Below are positions 5,655-6,883 of a stretch of 6,883 nt of DNA, piece by piece. The notes beneath the pieces were generated by a model. That model was not told the origin of the DNA and did not search any database. It saw only the letters and a list, made by a program, of their open reading frames with translations. The position numbers and the translations under genes were made by a program. Numbering within the stretch: the stretch's first letter is position 1; every line of letters starts with the position of its first letter. The DNA is taken from NCBI GenBank assembly GCA_023438965.1, contig JAEXPB010000394.1:1-6883 (forward strand), given 5' to 3'. This DNA is from Bacillota bacterium (GTDB taxonomy: Bacteria > Bacillota > Clostridia > Saccharofermentanales > UBA5734).

Positions 5655-6596
5655 TGGCTCAATATGTCCGGGTTCGTGCCGATGCGCCAGCGATCGGGCA
5701 TAATAGTCATCCCACAGCGTAATGTCGAATTCCCGGATGACTTCCTGGATGGAAAGTCCGTCGCACTCACTGGAAATCAGGACGGCTCCGACATGGCCGG
5801 GATCATGGATTTTGATTCTGCTGCCATATTTCTGTTTGGCTGCGGCAAATTTGGCGTTGTTATTGTCAATATGGACCACCCGGCAGTCCAGGTTGATGTC
5901 GGTTGTCACATAAGGATAGTAATTGGTCGAGCGGGCGACCAGATCGCCCAGCGGATTGATCACCGTGCACTGGTCACCGGCCACGCTGCCGATAAACCAG
6001 GCCCGGCACGCATATGCCCAGTAGTTCTGCATCAGCCCGCCATGATACATCGAAGAGAAAACCAGCAGTTCCGGCCGCGACTGTTCGTATTTCGCACAGA
6101 GTTCCCGGAAATTCAAGTCAAAGCAAATCACGCCCGCGACGGTGCCGAAATCGGTCTGAATCACCGGCGCTTCCTTGCCATACAAGATCCCGGCCTGGGT
6201 GTATTCGCTGGGGACCAGGTGGTTTTTGTTGTAGATGCCGTCGATTGCGCCCTGCCGGTTGATAAACTGGGTTGAGTTGCGGAATGTACCGTCCGGCAGG
6301 CTGCTCGCCGCCGAGTAGGCGATATGGCAATGATTGGCGCGGGCAACATCCATCATATGCCGGAGAATCCGATCACCCCGGGCCGCATAATAGGCCAGGC
6401 GCAGCTCCAGCGGAAAATTCGGCGGCCGATCGCAGGCTTCGGGCAGGACAACCAGGTCGGGATGATCGCAGAGAACATTTTCCAGGCAGGAATCCCAATG
6501 CCTGATCATTTCATCGACACAGGCCGCAAGGTCCTTGTGCGGATCGATTTCGTGCGGCCGCGGGGCAATGGCGCTGATCTTGACATAACGGGCCAT
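5652..6596 (-). CDS. Carbon-nitrogen hydrolase (nitrilase superfamily)
   Basis: The 314-residue product carries the full nitrilase-superfamily catalytic set: Glu53 in VVLPEACD (49-56), Lys124 in YNKNHLVPSE (122-131), and the nucleophile Cys158 in GVICFDLNFRE (155-165). Glu131, just after the lysine segment, matches the second conserved glutamate of the family. Such enzymes hydrolyse amides, N-carbamoyl groups or, less often, nitriles through a cysteine thioester, releasing ammonia or an amine, in the cytoplasm. The length is slightly above the usual 260-300 residues, owing to a C-terminal extension past about residue 270. The start is supported by GGGAGG (6605-6610), 8 nt upstream. The preceding oxidoreductase fragment ends 26 bp upstream, so both are probably on one transcript. 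Its place among sugar enzymes suggests an amide on a sugar or sugar acid, but this is inferred. Residues around the cysteine do not allow a choice among amidase, carbamoylase and nitrilase activity. Confidence 0.92.
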   Translation of the reverse strand: MARYVKISAIAPRPHEIDPHKDLAACVDEMIRHWDSCLENVLCDHPDLVVLPEACDRPPNFPLELRLAYYAARGDRILRHMMDVARANHCHIAYSAASSLPDGTFRNSTQFINRQGAIDGIYNKNHLVPSEYTQAGILYGKEAPVIQTDFGTVAGVICFDLNFRELCAKYEQSRPELLVFSSMYHGGLMQNYWAYACRAWFIGSVAGDQCTVINPLGDLVARSTNYYPYVTTDINLDCRVVHIDNNNAKFAAAKQKYGSRIKIHDPGHVGAVLISSECDGLSIQEVIREFDITLWDDYYARSLAHRHEPGHIEP

Positions 6597-6604
6597 GTTT
6601 CACA

Positions 6605-6610
6605 CCTCCC
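6605..6610 (-). promoter_or_regulatory. Ribosome binding site of the nitrilase-like gene
   Basis: GGGAGG on the minus strand lies 8 nt before the ATG at 6596, inside the 26-bp gap after the upstream stop codon. Confidence 0.8.
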
Positions 6611-6622
6611 TGTTTCCGGCAG

Positions 6623-6883
6623 TCAACAGTAAAGATTCTTGGCGGCGGCGCTGTATTCCCGGAAGAATGCATGGCCGTCATAGCCGGGATAATCAGCCGG
6701 TATGGCTTTTAGGGCGACCGAGCTGCCTTGCTGTTCCCGCGAGATCCGTGCAGCAAGCATGATCCGGACGGAATCCAGCAGATCGTCAACCGGAGCCAGA
6801 CGATGCGGCTTCCCTTCCATGAAGCAGAGGATCTCGTTCAACAGAGTGGCGTAGAGACGATTGGTGTCGACCGTGAACTGAAA
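6623..6883 (-). CDS. C-terminal end of a probable Gfo/Idh/MocA oxidoreductase (cut by window edge)
   Basis: The frame is open from the right edge to a TGA at 6625-6623, giving 86 residues of a protein whose start lies outside the window. The stretch with FMEGKPHRLAPVDDLLDSV, followed by RIMLAARISREQQGSSVAL, resembles the closing part of Gfo/Idh/MocA dehydrogenases, where a segment of the type 'GK...PVDD...AVRIxLAAxxSREEGxxVxL' precedes a short tail. The remaining residues (PGYDGHAFFREYSAAAKNLYC) form a tail I do not recognise. If correct, two members of this family flank the nitrilase-like gene. The Rossmann domain and catalytic residues are not visible, so the family call rests only on the C-terminal pattern. 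An internal TTG or ATG start giving a small protein is less likely because the frame stays open to the edge. Confidence 0.7.
   Translation of the reverse strand, partial: FQFTVDTNRLYATLLNEILCFMEGKPHRLAPVDDLLDSVRIMLAARISREQQGSSVALKAIPADYPGYDGHAFFREYSAAAKNLYC

Noticed and set aside
5664..6275. A 203-codon open frame on the plus strand
   Set aside because: It is antisense to the nitrilase-like gene with its complete catalytic triad and has no independent support.

Overview
The window is a single-direction gene cluster: every gene I can support is on the minus strand, so transcription runs from the right edge to the left edge. In transcription order it holds seven genes. They are the C-terminal end of a probable Gfo/Idh/MocA oxidoreductase (cut by the right edge), a carbon-nitrogen (nitrilase-superfamily) hydrolase, a complete Gfo/Idh/MocA oxidoreductase, a lipoprotein sugar-type solute-binding protein, a HIT-family protein, a LarA-like (lactate racemase family) protein, and an N-acylglucosamine 2-epimerase (AGE) family protein cut by the left edge. 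No RNA gene, mobile element, CRISPR array or regulator gene was seen.

The organism is most likely a Bacillota (Clostridia- or Paenibacillus-like) bacterium with fairly high G+C (mid-50s percent or more by eye). The reasons are strong AGGAGG-type ribosome sites before most genes, a typical Gram-positive lipoprotein signal ending in LAGC followed by an Ala/Thr/Gly-rich tether, and the mix of families. This is inference from style; no phylogenetic marker is present.

The gaps are short: 26, 81, 63, 122, 0 and 18 bp in transcription order, using the starts chosen here. That supports one operon. The largest gap, downstream of the binding-protein gene, holds a perfect 14-bp GC-rich stem-loop without a U-tract. 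It is a good candidate for an mRNA-stabilising or attenuating element that would set the binding protein's level apart from the downstream enzymes. The HIT and LarA-like genes abut exactly (TGA followed directly by ATG), so their translation is probably coupled.

The set looks like a carbohydrate or sugar-acid catabolic locus. The binding protein would capture a substrate outside the membrane, the Gfo/Idh enzymes would oxidise or reduce sugar hydroxyls, the nitrilase-like enzyme would hydrolyse an amide or similar C-N bond, the LarA homologue would invert a 2-hydroxy acid centre, and the AGE-family enzyme would epimerise or isomerise an aldose. The substrate is unknown, and I do not recognise this combination as a described pathway. 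No ABC permease or ATPase gene is present in the window to partner the binding protein.
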